From Natranaerobius thermophilus JW/NM-WN-LF (GTDB lineage Bacteria; Bacillota; Natranaerobiia; Natranaerobiales; Natranaerobiaceae), in the NCBI RefSeq assembly GCF_000020005.1, contig NC_010718.1:2190001-2254000 (forward strand): 64,000 nucleotides of DNA, read 5' to 3'. Under the pieces are notes generated by a model that worked only from the letters and a program-made list of their open reading frames with translations, did not search any database and was not told the origin of the DNA. The translations under genes were made by a program, and so were the position numbers. This document shows positions 1 to 7,650 of the stretch, one piece after another. Within the stretch, counting starts at the first letter, position 1, and each line of letters begins with the position of its first letter.

Positions 1-542
1 CGACTGGTGAATGTGATATATTTGTAGAAAAAAAAGTTTGCACTGCCCATAAATACAGTGATAATGAAGAAGGGGATAACTCAGCAAGCAATCAAGAACC
101 AAAATTAGCCAGTGATAATTGTCCACCTGAGGCAACGGAGACTCGGGTTTTCCTTGATAGAGATGACCCTGGGTTCACTGATGATGGTAGAACAACATAT
201 GATGCAAGTCTTATGCCTCCAGAAGAAGAATGTACTCTACATGAAAAAGGGGACTTTCCTGAAGATGAGCTTGAAGACGAAGACAATGGTCTCGATTTCT
301 TCGATGACGACGATGATCATAAAGGAGAAGATTTAGAAGATATCCTTGAGGACGAAGACCAAGAAGATGAAGAAATTGATGATGAGGTTGAAGAAAGCCA
401 TGGAGATGAAAGTAGCCAAGATCGAGATAATGGAACAGACCAAGATGAAGATGCATCTGAAGAAAAAGAAGAAGAGAACGAGGAAGAACTAGAAGACACC
501 AACAACAATGATAATGCCAGTGATGATGAAAACACTAGTTAA
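1..542 (+). CDS. C-terminal part of a PBP1A-like penicillin-binding protein with an acidic tail (5' partial)
   Basis: The frame is open from the window edge (codons from position 3) to TAA at 540-542, so the start lies upstream. The visible part has the Cys-rich C-terminal pattern of Firmicute PBP1A-type transglycosylase/transpeptidases: TGEC, NCPPEATETRVFL, DRDDPGFTDDG and EEECTLH. About 100 residues follow that are overwhelmingly Asp/Glu (DDDDD, EDEDQEDEE, EEKEEENEEE). The catalytic domains are outside the window, so the family call rests on this short stretch. The tail would sit outside the membrane; such acidity suits a salt-adapted surface protein. A strong terminator follows. Confidence 0.6.
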   Translation, partial: TGECDIFVEKKVCTAHKYSDNEEGDNSASNQEPKLASDNCPPEATETRVFLDRDDPGFTDDGRTTYDASLMPPEEECTLHEKGDFPEDELEDEDNGLDFFDDDDDHKGEDLEDILEDEDQEDEEIDDEVEESHGDESSQDRDNGTDQDEDASEEKEEENEEELEDTNNNDNASDDENTS

Positions 543-585
543 GATAACTTAGTTAAAAAAGAAAATAAAAAATTAACCTAATAAG

Positions 586-624
586 AAGTGAGCTCTCCCT
601 CAATTTGGAGAGCTCACTTTTTAT
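586..624 (+). terminator. Rho-independent terminator
   Basis: Perfect 11-bp stem GTGAGCTCTCC (588-598) / GGAGAGCTCAC (607-617), 8-nt loop, then a T run. It ends the PBP-like gene. Confidence 0.9.
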
Positions 625-685
625 ATTATCATGTTTACGTTATTGATACTGTGAATTGTTACAATTGAACTTTAACACAGTCTTT
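625..685. repeat. Dispersed palindromic repeat, copy A (degenerate)
   Basis: It contains TTGATACTGTGAATTGTTAC and TTGAACTTTAACACAG, matching other copies in the window (for example 8966-9041), but the inner arm is eroded. It lies about 10 bp beyond the stop codon of the PhzF gene. Confidence 0.55.
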
Positions 686-695
686 TATTAAGAGT

Positions 696-1523
696 TTATT
701 GGCACAATAAAGTGCCTTTAAACACAACAACCGCCTGACCACCGAGGATCACACGATCATTTTGCTCATCAACTTTTACTTTTATCTCTCCACCCCGATC
801 TGAATCCTGATAAGCTATTAATTCATCTTTATGAAGACGATCTTTCCAATAAGGACCTAAATTGCAATGAGCTGATCCCGTCACCGGATCCTCAGCTACC
901 CCTACTGCAGGTGCAAAAAATCTAGACACAAAGTCATAAGAAGGTAATGAGCTAGCACTAGTAACAATAACCCCCCGTTCTGTCAGTTCAGCTAATTTAT
1001 TATGGTCTGGAGCTATTTCGCCTAATTTCTCTTCAGATTCAACTTCCACTAAAAAGTCAAACTGATTTTTTCCTACAAACTTAATTGATGAATAACCAAT
1101 TCTCAATGCCCTAATCAGTTCATCATACTCCTCTAGAGCCACTTCCCGTTCAATGGGAAAATCTAATTCAATCATATTGTCTATTAAATTAGCCGTCAGC
1201 TTGCCACTATTTGTATTAAATGTAATTTCATTTTTTTCTGATTGTGATAAATAATTTTGAGAAAACAAAATTTTAGCTGCAGCTAGAGTAGCATGACCAC
1301 AGAGATCTACTTCAGTAGTGGGGGTGAACCATTTTAAATTAAAACTTTTATCATTAGAAGGCCATAAAAAAGCTGTTTCTGACAAATTCATTTCTTGAGC
1401 TACTTTTTGCATCCATCCCTCTTCCATCTTACTATCGGTAATACAAACAGCGGCGGGGTTGCCTGAAAAAGGCTTTTTAGTAAAAGCATCAACCTGAAAA
1501 ATATAAATATTAGACCCAGTCAA
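696..1523 (-). CDS. PhzF family (phenazine-biosynthesis-like) isomerase/epimerase
   Basis: 275 residues with the two-lobed PhzF/DapF-fold signature: IFQVDAFTKKPFSGNPAAV near the N-terminus, then EMNLSETAFLWP (the conserved Glu region), FTPTTEVDLCGHATLA and, late, DPVTGSAHCNLGPYW. Family members are cytoplasmic isomerases acting on small carboxylate substrates; the substrate here cannot be told. I chose TTG at 1523 because a textbook SD (AAAGGAGGG, about 1531-1539) lies 7 nt upstream. A longer frame with GTG at 1556 has no SD and would overlap pcp. It follows pcp by 22 bp, so the two are probably co-transcribed. Confidence 0.85.
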   Translation of the reverse strand: MTGSNIYIFQVDAFTKKPFSGNPAAVCITDSKMEEGWMQKVAQEMNLSETAFLWPSNDKSFNLKWFTPTTEVDLCGHATLAAAKILFSQNYLSQSEKNEITFNTNSGKLTANLIDNMIELDFPIEREVALEEYDELIRALRIGYSSIKFVGKNQFDFLVEVESEEKLGEIAPDHNKLAELTERGVIVTSASSLPSYDFVSRFFAPAVGVAEDPVTGSAHCNLGPYWKDRLHKDELIAYQDSDRGGEIKVKVDEQNDRVILGGQAVVVFKGTLLCQ

Positions 1524-1545
1524 AACAAAACCCTCCTTTAATTTA

Positions 1546-2169
1546 TTAGACTTCACAAGTTACCTTGATAGCTCGGAGTAATCCTTTTACTATATCATCT
1601 AAAGCCATATAAGGTTTACCAGGTTTATTTAGTACCTGTTCTGGTAAAAAAGGCACATGAATAAATCCGCCTTTAATGGGTTTATTTCGCTGATGCAGAT
1701 GATAAAGCATACCATACATAACGTGATTACAAACAAAGGTACCGGCAGAGTTTGAAACCTCTGCCGGAATTTGTTCATAGTTCCTTATTTGATCTACTAT
1801 TTCTTTATAAGGTAGAGTTGAGAAAAAAGCTGTTGGTCCATGATCAAATATATAATTATCTTTGGGCTTGTTATTTTCATTATCAGGTATATTCGCATCA
1901 TTAACATTTATTGCAACACGTTCTACTGAAATTGCATGTCGACCTCCAGCTTGACCAGTCAATATTATTGCATCAGGGTCCTTGTCTTCAATTTGTGAAA
2001 TCAACTTTTCAAGTGACTTATCAAATACAGTAGGTAATTGCTGCTTAATTATCTCCACTGATTCAATTTTATCAGGGATATTACTTACCGCCCTCCAGGA
2101 AGGATTGACTTTTTCTGTTCCAAATGGATCAAAACCAGTTATCATTAATTTTGTCAATTTTTTGGGCAT
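1546..2169 (-). CDS. pcp: Pyrrolidone-carboxylate peptidase (pyroglutamyl-peptidase I)
   Basis: 207-residue C15 cysteine peptidase that removes N-terminal pyroglutamate from peptides in the cytoplasm. The three catalytic positions are in family motifs: Glu83 in SVERVAINV, Cys147 in SAGTFVCNHVMY and His171 in GGFIHVPFLP. The N-terminal TGFDPFG motif is also present. The length is normal. ATG at 2169 has the SD AAAGGAGGTG about 10 nt upstream. The PhzF gene follows on the same strand. Confidence 0.95.
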   Translation of the reverse strand: MPKKLTKLMITGFDPFGTEKVNPSWRAVSNIPDKIESVEIIKQQLPTVFDKSLEKLISQIEDKDPDAIILTGQAGGRHAISVERVAINVNDANIPDNENNKPKDNYIFDHGPTAFFSTLPYKEIVDQIRNYEQIPAEVSNSAGTFVCNHVMYGMLYHLHQRNKPIKGGFIHVPFLPEQVLNKPGKPYMALDDIVKGLLRAIKVTCEV

Positions 2170-2233
2170 GGTGCCCTACACCTCCTTTTGGTGTTTCAAT
2201 ATTAAAGACACTATCAATTTTAGCATAGCTATA

Positions 2234-2275
2234 ATAAAAAAACTGGCACCCAAAAACTAGGGCCAGTTTCTTTTT
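2234..2275 (-). terminator. Terminator behind the recombinase gene (T/A runs on both sides)
   Basis: Stem AAACTGGC (2240-2247) / GCCAGTTT (2262-2269), A-rich on one side and T-rich on the other, so it can work in both directions. It separates the recombinase from pcp. Confidence 0.8.
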
Positions 2276-2286
2276 AAATCACAGGA

Positions 2287-2892
2287 TCATAACATAGAAA
2301 TAATATTCAATTTCATAGGTCGCATGGCAATATTGGGATCATAAATTTGTAAGTATCTCTTGGTGGTTTTAATATTTTCGTGTCCAAGTTTCAATTGAAG
2401 TTTTCTCATATCTTGAAAATCATTGTAAAAATTTACAGCAAAAGTATTTCTCAATACTGAGGGCTTAATATTTTGATTTAATAAACTTTTCCTTCCATAT
2501 ATAGTCAATATTTTACAAATATATCGAGCAGTTAATCTTTTACCTAGTAGGGTTGTAAATACATAATAGTCATATACTTTATCCATAGAATCGCTATTGT
2601 CTTCTCTCTCATATCTTGCATAATACCACTCTTTTAACATTTCAAGATCAGTTTTCTGTAATTCTAACATTCTACTATTAGCACCACGACTATTGGCAAC
2701 AACTAGTCGTTCATTATACCAATCTATATCTTGCCATTTTAGCTGGGTCACCTCATATAATCTTAATCCATAGTTGAGCATTGCCCTTATCAATAAAAAA
2801 TCTCTAATGCCTTGAAAAGTACTAGTATCGGGTTGAAGTATCAACCAGTATCCATCTTTTTCCGAGATAAGTTTATTTGTCTTATGAATCAT
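2287..2892 (-). CDS. Tyrosine recombinase, catalytic domain only, partly degenerate
   Basis: 201 residues covering only the catalytic half of a phage-integrase/XerC-type enzyme; the N-terminal SAM-like DNA-binding domain is absent. Visible positions: Arg44 (NYGLRLYEV), Arg148 (PSVLRNTFAVN), His171 (LGHENIKTT) and the presumed nucleophile Tyr180 (KRYLQIY). The usual HxxR His is Ser145, and the beta-hairpin Lys is not obvious (NSRGANSR). It could be a divergent active enzyme, a directionality or structuring factor, or a decaying remnant. No phage genes or attachment sites adjoin it. ATG at 2892 follows GGGGGAG. It has its own terminator. Confidence 0.75.
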   Translation of the reverse strand: MIHKTNKLISEKDGYWLILQPDTSTFQGIRDFLLIRAMLNYGLRLYEVTQLKWQDIDWYNERLVVANSRGANSRMLELQKTDLEMLKEWYYARYEREDNSDSMDKVYDYYVFTTLLGKRLTARYICKILTIYGRKSLLNQNIKPSVLRNTFAVNFYNDFQDMRKLQLKLGHENIKTTKRYLQIYDPNIAMRPMKLNIISML

Positions 2893-2951
2893 ATTACTCC
2901 CCCTAGCCTAACTAAATCCTTTCAATATATTTCTATTAGTTATATTTTTAA

Positions 2952-2990
2952 AAAATCCTCCTAAAATATCCAATTTTTTTGAAGGATTTT
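2952..2990. promoter_or_regulatory. Inverted repeat in the divergent recombinase/MFS promoter region
   Basis: AAAATCCT (2952-2959) and AGGATTTT (2983-2990) form inverted arms between the divergent genes at 2892 and 3043. It could be an operator or a leader hairpin; no regulator is adjacent. Confidence 0.35.
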
Positions 2991-3042
2991 CTCGAATCCA
3001 ATCGAAATCAAGTTGTGGACTTGTGTTGAAGGAGGCTAAATA

Positions 3043-4335
3043 ATGGAACAAAATGTTAAAAAATCTTACGGACATCGGGTAGTTATGTCTGCTTGGTTGG
3101 CAGTTTTCGTCTTATTTGGATATCGTGCGACCTTTTCTGTATTACAAGGCCCTATGGCCGAAAGCACAGGATGGACTTCTGGAGAACTGTCTCTGGGGTA
3201 TTCTTTGATGATGAGTATTTATGCTATTACAGCCTTCCTCAGCGGATACATCATTGACAGATGGGGCACTCGACCAGCGTATATTATTGGAGCCATTTTT
3301 GCATGTTTAGGATTTTTGGTAACTAGTACTGTAGATTCTTATATACAGTATCTAGCCAGCTACTCAATTTTTGCCGGAATCGGTACTGGTATGCTATGGG
3401 TGTCTTCAACAATTTCTGTCAGAAAATGGTATGTAGGTAAATCTTATGCTACTATGTGGGGAATTGCTTTCACAGGGGCTCCAGCTGCCCAAGTACTTTT
3501 AAGCTTGGGAATAGATGGTGTCATAGAGGATATGGGATGGAGGTTGGCAATGCAGCTTTTAGCCATAATAGTTCTAATTGCATTACTCGTTGCAGGGATA
3601 TTAGCCAAAAAAAATCCCGAAGACTACAATATGGTACCCTTCGGTTCTAATGAAAAAAATACCTCTTCAAAGGATCATCACAAAAATGCCGATACATCTA
3701 GAATTTGGAGTGTTAAGGAAGCTTTTGTAACTCCAGCCATTTGGGTAGTTATAATTGCCTTTTTATCTGCCATGATAGGTGAATTCTTAATTTGGACTCA
3801 GGTAGTGAATTATTTTATCATTGACGCAAATCTTTCCCAAACTACCGCTACTAATTTATATGTAGTTATTGGGTTAGCTGGGTTAGTAACCATGCCCCTC
3901 ATGGGAATAATTGCAGATAAAGTGGTTTCAATGGTAGGTGATGAAACAAAGGGAAGGAAATATATGTTAGTTTTTGCTCCTGCAGTAGGTATAGTAGCCT
4001 GTTTGTTATTATTACTTACCGATCAAGCCATTGTATTGGGAGGCACAGCATCAGTTTTATTTGCTATCTATTGGGCGATTGAGCCAGGTGGGGCAGCAGG
4101 ATATGCAGGAGCAGTTTACGGTCAAATATCGTTAGGGAAAATTTGGGGATTATCCACCTTAATAGTAATGGGAATCGGGCCAGCTTTGGGAAGCTTCATG
4201 GGAGGTTTTCTATATGACTTAACAGGAAGTTATAATAATTCCATTTTATTTGCAATGGGAGCCTTCACATTGTCTACAATTGCAGCTTGCTTGCTACCAC
4301 TGAAAATATCATCGAATTCAGATCATCCTAAATAA
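3043..4335 (+). CDS. MFS transporter, oxalate/formate-antiporter-like (OFA) family
   Basis: 430-residue integral membrane carrier with about 12 hydrophobic segments in two halves split by a charged loop (about residues 200-225). The N-terminal pattern GYRATFSVLQGPMAESTGWTSGEL and the loop-2/3 motif YIIDRWGTRPAY are typical of OFA-type members, which exchange or co-transport monocarboxylates and dicarboxylates. The substrate is not deducible. ATG at 3043 follows GAAGGAGG at a normal distance. The gene stands alone and converges on the Spo0E-like gene with only 9 bp between stop codons. Confidence 0.85.
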   Translation: MEQNVKKSYGHRVVMSAWLAVFVLFGYRATFSVLQGPMAESTGWTSGELSLGYSLMMSIYAITAFLSGYIIDRWGTRPAYIIGAIFACLGFLVTSTVDSYIQYLASYSIFAGIGTGMLWVSSTISVRKWYVGKSYATMWGIAFTGAPAAQVLLSLGIDGVIEDMGWRLAMQLLAIIVLIALLVAGILAKKNPEDYNMVPFGSNEKNTSSKDHHKNADTSRIWSVKEAFVTPAIWVVIIAFLSAMIGEFLIWTQVVNYFIIDANLSQTTATNLYVVIGLAGLVTMPLMGIIADKVVSMVGDETKGRKYMLVFAPAVGIVACLLLLLTDQAIVLGGTASVLFAIYWAIEPGGAAGYAGAVYGQISLGKIWGLSTLIVMGIGPALGSFMGGFLYDLTGSYNNSILFAMGAFTLSTIAACLLPLKISSNSDHPK

Positions 4336-4344
4336 ATCATCAAG

Positions 4345-4548
4345 TTAAACTTCCTGGTCCTTTTCGAGGTCCTTTCCATTTTGTCTTTCTTTTTCCACCT
4401 TTCTGTTATAAGCTACCAATAACTCATCTAACTTTTGACTTAGCTCTATAACATTAGGATCTCTTAAGGTCTGCTTTTGATTTGTTACTCGTTCTAATTC
4501 CTCTCTTAGTTCTTCTATCCTATATAATAGAGTTCTTTTATCCAACAA
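4345..4548 (-). CDS. Spo0E-like aspartyl-phosphate phosphatase
   Basis: 67 residues, the size of small Spo0E/YnzD-type regulators. They form a two-helix hairpin and remove phosphate from the sporulation master regulator Spo0A. The family signature is clear: LRDPNVIELSQKLDELLVAY, where the S-x-x-L-D core contacts the response regulator. The first helix (IEELREELERV) supplies the other half of the hairpin. ATG at 4548 follows AAGGAGGAT. It implies the host retains Spo0A control. It is monocistronic. Confidence 0.88.
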   Translation of the reverse strand: MLDKRTLLYRIEELREELERVTNQKQTLRDPNVIELSQKLDELLVAYNRKVEKERQNGKDLEKDQEV

Positions 4549-4870
4549 AGATCCTCCTTGCCTTTGCTAGTAATAACAATTACTATTTTATTTTTATACT
4601 AAATTCATTTTGTATTATAACAAAATTTATCAATCATGACTACTCTCTGGGCAGGACTTAAGTTGCAATATTTATTTACGTGTAATTCTGCTGACTCATC
4701 TAATAATATTACTTATGTTTTAAAATTATATTATCCATATTTATCCTCGTCAATACAGAATTGTTTTTACAAGACATAAATAAAGGAAAACATCAATAAA
4801 ATATTGAACTTTATAATCAAGTGTCACTAAAACTAGTACCACATCAAATATATACAAGGGGGATTTAATT
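4549..4870. other. 322-bp gap between divergent genes
   Basis: AT-rich spacer between the Spo0E-like gene and the HD-domain gene. It must hold both promoters, but I see no convincing -35/-10 pair, Spo0A box, RNA element or small gene. A weak match to the right end of the dispersed repeat (TATTGAACTTTATAATC, about 4802-4818) is too short to call. Confidence 0.5.
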
Positions 4871-6061
4871 GTGATCAAAGGTGAACTCTTAGAAACCCTA
4901 TTTGAAGCAGCCCATATTCAGAGGTGGAATGATCACTTAAGACCTCACAACTTTACTGAATTAGATAAACAAGCGCATAAAATGGTTTTAGCTTATGTTA
5001 TAGGAAAATTTGAAGAACAAGACAAAGATGCGCGAATAGATTGGTCTCAATTAATTGAAGGAGGAATTTTTGAATTTCTCCAGCGTATCATGTTGACAGA
5101 TATAAAACCACCAATTTATCACAAATTAATGGAAGAAAGCGGTCGGGAATTAAATCACTGGGTTTATGAACAACTGAAGGATATTTTAAAACCTGTAGCA
5201 GGAGACCTGAATCAAAAGTTTGAACAATACCTGTTTGACGACAATTACTCATCTTATGAGAAAAAAATACTACGGGCTTCTCATTATCTTGCTACCAATT
5301 GGGAGTTCAACGTTATATACCAGTTTAATTCGCATATTTACGGAGTTGAAGAAACTAAAAACAAAATTGAAAATGAATTAGAGGATCATTATGATTTATT
5401 GGGTGTACAGAAATTAGGTCTGAAAAACAAAACTTATAACTTCATCGAGCTAGTAGGACAACTAAGATTTCAAAAAAGATGGGCTAATTCACCCAGGGTT
5501 CCGGAAACTTCTGTTCTAGGTCATATGTTACTAGTAGCTATTTTTTCATATCTATTTTCTCTTGAATTATCAGCCTGTGACAAGCGAAAATATAACAACT
5601 TTTTCGCTGGTCTTTATCACGATCTACCGGAAGTCATGACAAGAGATATCATCTCCCCAGTAAAAAAGTCAGTTAAGGGCTTAGATTCGCTCATCAACGA
5701 TATTGAAGACCGACAATTAGAAGAAAAAATTCTCCCATTACTGCCTAGAAAATGGCATGAAGAGCTCAGATATTTTTTAAATGACGAGTTTGCTACAAAA
5801 ATATTTATTTCAGATACAACCCAAAAAGTCAGTACTGATGAAATTAATCGCTTCTATAATAGGTATGAATTTTCGCCCGTAGACGGAGAATTAATAAAAG
5901 TAGCCGATGAAATTTCCGCTTATATGGAAGCTTCTCAATCAATTCATCACGGGATAAGCTCAAAACACCTAGCTGAAGCCAAGGTAGAATTATATAAAAA
6001 GTATCAGCATCAGATAATTTCAGGGATAGAGCTAGGAGCTTTATTCGACTACTTTTACTAG
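4871..6061 (+). CDS. HD-domain phosphohydrolase (YfbR/HD_3-like)
   Basis: 396 residues. The central HD signature (ETSVLGHMLLVAIFSY, then FFAGLYHDLPEVMTRDIISPVK) gives the metal-binding H...HD set of the YfbR/HD_3 group, whose members hydrolyse nucleotides such as dNMPs. The C-terminal part (DGELIKVADEISAYMEA) supplies the distal Asp. The N-terminal about 190 residues look like a second, degenerate HD-like helical region (DKQAHKMVLAYVIGKF). The actual substrate is unknown. GTG at 4871 is preceded by AAGGGGGAT. It is monocistronic and convergent with the next gene; a short ACTAGC/GCTAGT hairpin (6057-6078) spans its stop codon. Confidence 0.75.
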   Translation: MIKGELLETLFEAAHIQRWNDHLRPHNFTELDKQAHKMVLAYVIGKFEEQDKDARIDWSQLIEGGIFEFLQRIMLTDIKPPIYHKLMEESGRELNHWVYEQLKDILKPVAGDLNQKFEQYLFDDNYSSYEKKILRASHYLATNWEFNVIYQFNSHIYGVEETKNKIENELEDHYDLLGVQKLGLKNKTYNFIELVGQLRFQKRWANSPRVPETSVLGHMLLVAIFSYLFSLELSACDKRKYNNFFAGLYHDLPEVMTRDIISPVKKSVKGLDSLINDIEDRQLEEKILPLLPRKWHEELRYFLNDEFATKIFISDTTQKVSTDEINRFYNRYEFSPVDGELIKVADEISAYMEASQSIHHGISSKHLAEAKVELYKKYQHQIISGIELGALFDYFY

Positions 6062-6091
6062 CCAAACCATTTGCTAGTATTCTATCCCACC

Positions 6092-6373
6092 CTAATCAAC
6101 AGATCTCCAATAACCGCATTTAGAACATTTTAAATAAGTGGGAAGTTTTTCAAAAGAACCATCTTTTTTACGCTTACTTCTTTTATCTATAACGTATCCA
6201 CCATAACGCATTTTGTTTAAGCATTTAAAGCATAGCTTCTGATTGTAAATTTCAGTTTCTACTTTGTTTTGTAACCAGTCCAATAATTCTTTTTGCTTTT
6301 TTAAGGTCAAATGTTCTTTAATTAATTCTTGTATAGCATTAACTTTACTAACTTTGTTTATCTCAAAAAACAT
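6092..6373 (-). CDS. Small zinc-ribbon protein of unknown function
   Basis: 93 residues. An N-terminal helical half rich in Lys/Leu (IKEHLTLKKQKELLDWLQNKV) precedes two Cys pairs, LCFKCLNKM and LKCSKCGYW, about 30 residues apart and able to bind one zinc ion. The linker is basic (DKRSKRKKDG), which suggests nucleic-acid or ribosome contact, but there is no recognised family. ATG at 6373 is preceded by a GGGGG SD that is part of a hairpin stem (see 6386-6409). It lies downstream of the BON gene on the same strand. Confidence 0.65.
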   Translation of the reverse strand: MFFEINKVSKVNAIQELIKEHLTLKKQKELLDWLQNKVETEIYNQKLCFKCLNKMRYGGYVIDKRSKRKKDGSFEKLPTYLKCSKCGYWRSVD

Positions 6374-6385
6374 GACTTAGTTCAC

Positions 6386-6409
6386 CCCCTGCATCAATTT
6401 ATGCAGGGG
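6386..6409 (-). promoter_or_regulatory. Hairpin that buries the Shine-Dalgarno of the zinc-ribbon gene
   Basis: CCCCTGCAT (6386-6394) pairs perfectly with ATGCAGGGG (6401-6409) around a 6-nt loop. In the minus-strand mRNA the G-rich 3' arm, plus one more G, is the SD of the gene starting at 6373. No T run follows in that direction, so it is a poor terminator and a better candidate for translational control. Confidence 0.5.
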
Positions 6410-6464
6410 TTATTTAAGTGATGAAAAGTTGTTCTGTAGACTAATTATAAATCAATTTTATAAG

Positions 6465-7388
6465 TTAATTAGAAATCCTGATTTTATTATCCACAGATAT
6501 CAAATCCTGCCCGTACTCTTCCATGTATGTATGGAGTAATTTATCTACCTTTTCTTTTTGGTCTGTATTGCGCACAATGCCATCCAATACTAAATGTCCA
6601 TTTTCTTCATAAATTTCAATTGGAAGCTCTTGCAAAGTTTTATCCTGTGAAAAAGCTTCCTTAACCTTTTCGGTAACTTGAGTCGCCCTGTCTAACTCAC
6701 CTCTAGATGTATCAACCTCATGTACATTTACCTCTTTTACTCCCGAAACTTTAGATGCCAGTTTCCTAGCTTCATCTCTCTCTTCAATACTAGCAGTTCC
6801 CGACATAAAAACCTTGCCATCCTGGCATCGTACTTCAATTTTATCTCCCAAGTTGTATTCTGCTTCTTGACTAAATGTTCTTTGAATCTCATTAACAATA
6901 CTGGCATCGTCATAAGGCCTTTTTTGCCTACCTTCCTCAGGTTTGACGGCTATGTTATCTACAATTTCTTTAACTCCCATAGCCTTGCTGGCTGCTTCAT
7001 GAACAGCATTTTTCTCGGCCAAACTCTTGGCTGTCCCCTGTAAATACACATTCCCGTTATTAACACTGACATTGATGGAAGCATCTTTTATTCTTGGTTC
7101 TCCCTCAAGTTCTTGACGCACTTCCATATGTACATGGCTATCATCTACTGCCCCGTCAGTAGATACCGTTAAATTATTTTCTATATCCTCAACTCCCTCG
7201 ATAGATTCGACTACTTTCCGAGCATGATCCACTTCTGAAAGAGTGTCTACCACCCCATATAGGGTGACTTTCCCATCAACTACCCGGATATTTATATCGT
7301 AACCTGAAAAATCTGTTTCATTGTTAATGGCTTCATCCACTTTTCGAGCCAACTCTTGATCTTTATTGTTTTGTCCTTGATCTGACAT
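6465..7388 (-). CDS. Four-BON-domain protein
   Basis: 307 residues forming four consecutive BON-like repeats of about 70-75 residues (roughly 10-80, 85-155, 160-230 and 235-305). Each ends in the pattern 'V-x-DGKVTLYG.. A..V..I.GV..I.NN' (VDGKVTLYGVV, NNGNVYLQGTA, QDGKVFMSGTA, ENGHLVLDGIV). BON domains bind membranes or ligands and are usually exported, but no signal peptide or membrane segment is visible here, so the protein appears cytoplasmic. It is very acidic. ATG at 7388 follows GAGGAGGTG. The function is unknown; stress-related binding is a guess from the family. Confidence 0.85.
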   Translation of the reverse strand: MSDQGQNNKDQELARKVDEAINNETDFSGYDINIRVVDGKVTLYGVVDTLSEVDHARKVVESIEGVEDIENNLTVSTDGAVDDSHVHMEVRQELEGEPRIKDASINVSVNNGNVYLQGTAKSLAEKNAVHEAASKAMGVKEIVDNIAVKPEEGRQKRPYDDASIVNEIQRTFSQEAEYNLGDKIEVRCQDGKVFMSGTASIEERDEARKLASKVSGVKEVNVHEVDTSRGELDRATQVTEKVKEAFSQDKTLQELPIEIYEENGHLVLDGIVRNTDQKEKVDKLLHTYMEEYGQDLISVDNKIRISN

Positions 7389-7470
7389 GAATTATCACAC
7401 CTCCTCGTCTGTTATAGTTATTTATAGAAGGGCAGGAAAGTCCCTCTTGGATCACGTAATAATAAAGTAA

Positions 7471-7635
7471 AGGTGGCCATCCGGGGAAAGACCATCACCT
7501 CCTAGCCAGTGTGACTGCTTATTTAAGAAATGTCTTCCCCGGATACCATAAGTAGCAGTTACGGACTATAGAGAAGTTGTGCCTCGAGCACCGATGCTAG
7601 ACGAGGATCACCACTGCTACTAAATACCATCACCT
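7471..7635 (+). ncRNA. Candidate bridge RNA in the IS110 leader
   Basis: Two strong stem-loops lie directly upstream of the transposase. The first is ATCCGGGGAAAGAC (7479-7492) with GTCTTCCCCGGAT (7532-7544) enclosing a 39-nt loop. The second is AGTAGCAGT (7551-7559) with ACTGCTACT (7613-7621) enclosing a 53-nt loop that holds a nested CCTCG/CGAGG stem. The decamer ACCATCACCT occurs at 7491-7500 and 7626-7635. IS110-group elements are known to encode a bridge RNA at this position with two internal guide loops. The layout matches; the guide assignment is inference. Confidence 0.5.
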
Positions 7636-7650
7636 AAAGGAGGTCTTAAG

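Noticed and set aside
211-535. Minus-strand frames opposite the acidic PBP tail
   Set aside because: They are Ser/Leu/His-rich mirror frames of GAA/GAT repeats; the plus frame has the family motifs.
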